Source: Microcoleus vaginatus_C (GTDB taxonomy: Bacteria > Cyanobacteriota > Cyanobacteriia > Cyanobacteriales > Microcoleaceae). From it: DNA of 64,000 bases. The notes below the pieces were generated by a model. That model worked only from the letters and a program-made list of their open reading frames with translations, was not told where the DNA came from and did no database searches. The stretch is from NCBI GenBank assembly GCA_040004035.1, contig JAMPLN010000003.1; one strand, written 5' to 3'. A program made the position numbers and the translations under genes. This document shows positions 62,973-64,000 of the stretch, one piece after another; positions within the stretch are counted from its first letter, which is position 1; the number at the start of each line of letters is the position of its first letter.

Positions 62973-63320
62973 TCATTCCCCAGCAGCTTCAGCCGATGCA
63001 GCGAATCTATCCGCTACAGCTTTGCCAATTAGCGCCACCTGACTCAGAGGCAAAAACTGAATTTTTTTGACAATATCGTTAATTTCTGGGGCTGGCGAGA
63101 CTGAATTGCCCTCCAAAAAGCTGAGAAACTCTTCCAGCGAATAACCCGCTCTCGCAGCAATTTTAGCCAAGTTTTCCGTTTCTGGAACAGTATCGCCCCT
63201 TTCCCACAATTGCACAGCAGTCGCAGAAACCCCCAAAAGCTTGCCAAACGCTCGTTGGCTCATAGAGCCACGAGCCGTTTTGATAATTTCACTAAGTTTT
63301 TGTCTATTTTGGATGTTCAC
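62973..63320 (-). CDS. XRE family transcriptional regulator
   Basis: 115 residues. N-terminal helix-turn-helix (about 6-62, QKLSEIIKTARGSMSQRAFGKLLGVSATAVQLWERGDTVPETENLAKIAARAGYSLEEFLSFLEG) and an uncharacterised C-terminal part. Probably binds the ACAAGTAA-type sites just upstream (63347-63427), controlling itself and the divergent transcript. The truncated homologue follows 44 bases downstream. Confidence 0.88.
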   Translation of the reverse strand: MNIQNRQKLSEIIKTARGSMSQRAFGKLLGVSATAVQLWERGDTVPETENLAKIAARAGYSLEEFLSFLEGNSVSPAPEINDIVKKIQFLPLSQVALIGKAVADRFAASAEAAGE

Positions 63321-63346
63321 GACTTAAAAGCTACTCGACCGTACCT

Positions 63347-63427
63347 ACAAGTAAACTGGTCAGTTTATAAATCATTATCATTTAACGCTTGAATCGTTTA
63401 CTTGTCACGCTTGACACACAAGTAAGT
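63347..63427. promoter_or_regulatory. Cluster of three ACAAGTAA-type operator sites
   Basis: ACAAGTAAAC (63347-63356), GTTTACTTGT (63396-63405) and ACAAGTAAGT (63418-63427). The second and third form a dyad; the third lies in the spacer of a strong promoter. They stand in the divergent region between the XRE gene and the rightward unit. Binding by the XRE protein is inferred from position. Confidence 0.55.
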
Positions 63428-63439
63428 TTACTCTAAAAT
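63411..63439 (+). promoter_or_regulatory. Sigma70-type promoter, rightward
   Basis: TTGACA (63411-63416), 17-base spacer, TAAAAT (63434-63439). Directs the small ORF at 63502 and the gene at 63619; one putative operator lies within its spacer. Confidence 0.65.
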
Positions 63440-63501
63440 TAAAAGTATAAATTTAGTACCGCTGTATCGGAGTGCCCCTCACGATTTACGAGTCCGAAAA
63501 A

Positions 63502-63609
63502 ATGACTAATAGACGCACACGCATGACAAGCCACACACGCCAGAGCCTTACAGCCTCCGGTTGGCTCAAACCCCAATGCTGGCAAATCTCTAAAATAGAA
63601 GCAGCCTAA
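63502..63609 (+). CDS. Possible small protein (35 residues)
   Basis: MTNRRTRMTSHTRQSLTASG ... WQISKIEAA, ending 9 bases before the next start. It is basic at its N-terminus and could be a leader peptide or the first gene of the rightward operon. Support: position after a good promoter and tight spacing. No ribosome site is evident; could be chance. Confidence 0.35.
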   Translation: MTNRRTRMTSHTRQSLTASGWLKPQCWQISKIEAA

Positions 63610-63618
63610 GCCTTGAGA

Positions 63619-63930
63619 ATGCCCGTCAACCGCATAGTCAAAGTCTACCCCAAACAACATCAGGTAATAGTTGTTTACCTGAACAAGAAAGGACAAAAAT
63701 GCAGTTCCTTTTTCAGCTACAGACTATTTTCCAGATGGCAACAAGAGGCGATCGCAGCAATTGCCAGTTGTCGAAACCAGCAAATCCTAGCACCCCTAGA
63801 AGTCATTGTACAATACGACCTCGAACATTTCAAATATCCAGTGGCGATCGCCGATGCAATTTGGGAAGCCCTACTCAACCAGATCTCCCGCGTAACAAGG
63901 GAACTGAGGCTGAGCAAACAATGCGCCTAG
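63619..63930 (+). CDS. Hypothetical protein
   Basis: 103 residues from ATG 63619 (a TTG at 63613 would add 2). Sequence MPVNRIVKVYPKQHQVIVVYL ... FFSYRLFSRWQQEAIAAIASC then LAPLEVIVQYDLEHFKYPVAIADAIWEALLNQISRVTRELRL: short strands followed by helices, basic, no signal peptide. No family recognised. It follows the possible small protein in a unit that seems controlled by the divergent XRE regulator. Confidence 0.6.
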   Translation: MPVNRIVKVYPKQHQVIVVYLNKKGQKCSSFFSYRLFSRWQQEAIAAIASCRNQQILAPLEVIVQYDLEHFKYPVAIADAIWEALLNQISRVTRELRLSKQCA

Positions 63931-63945
63931 CCCCCCATCACTCCA

Positions 63946-64000
63946 TCAATTAGTAGAAGCAGCCAACTCAGCCAAACGTTCCTGCTGATCCTGGGAAATG
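63946..64000 (-). CDS. Partial CDS at the window edge (C terminus)
   Basis: Minus-strand frame ending ISQDQQERLAELAASTN then TGA. It continues beyond the window. The helical, charged sequence is protein-like, but it is too short to name, and it converges on the gene at 63619. Confidence 0.35.
   Translation of the reverse strand, partial: ISQDQQERLAELAASTN

Overview
The window comes from a filamentous cyanobacterium, most likely of the Microcoleus/Oscillatoria type. The evidence is the beta-carboxysome ccm cluster beside an NDH-1 CO2-uptake module, the very frequent HIP1 octamer GCGATCGC, heptanucleotide tandem repeats, and several families (DUF3611, EcsC-like, TPS-CHAT, HetZ-related) that are common in such genomes. 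No rRNA, tRNA or CRISPR array was recognised. The genus is an inference.

Layout. 0.2-5.8 kb (+): a one-module NRPS-like protein (degenerate C, A, PCP, thioester reductase) followed by an aldo/keto reductase. 5.9-12.5 kb (-): the carboxysome cluster read as ccmK2-ccmK1-ccmL-ccmM-ccmN-ccmO, ending near a TPR gene; its spacers carry stem-loops and heptamer repeats. 13.4-19.0 kb (+): ndhF4, ndhD4 and cupB/chpX for constitutive CO2 uptake, interrupted by an antisense Uma2-type nuclease gene. The CO2-uptake module and the carboxysome genes are back to back, so bicarbonate made by the first feeds the second.

19.4-22.9 kb: a PHP-domain protein and a receptor-like Ser/Thr kinase fused to a periplasmic amino-acid-binding domain. 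23.5-48.9 kb: a long accessory region of envelope and stress genes: two MscS channels, DUF2254, a ZIP-like protein, EcsC-like, SH3b, a PRC-barrel/DUF2382 protein with an SLH protein, a trehalose synthase-like GH13 enzyme, DUF3611, three exported proteins of unknown role, a YjdF-like membrane protein, an FNT channel, a divergent Nramp protein, HAD, AI-2E, DUF1206 and an LLM flavin oxidoreductase. Two inverted copies of a ~175-bp element with terminal inverted repeats stand 19 kb apart in this region. The DUF2382-SLH pair is duplicated in opposite orientation at 47.5-48.9 kb, where the SLH copy is decayed. Both DUF2382 genes have the same palindrome at the same distance upstream, which suggests a shared regulator.

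49.4-64 kb: a HetZ-related protein, D-aminoacyl-tRNA deacylase, an IS630 remnant, a 1669-residue secreted TPS-CHAT protein with an 18-bp tandem repeat, RNase HI with an extra C-terminal domain, an overlapping HipA-like kinase/DUF3037 pair, MAPEG, a class D beta-lactamase, a dual-specificity phosphatase, a pentapeptide-repeat protein, two XRE regulators (one truncated by a dispersed repeat) and a likely XRE operator region facing a small rightward transcription unit.

All calls were made by reading the sequence and from knowledge of the families; no database search was run.
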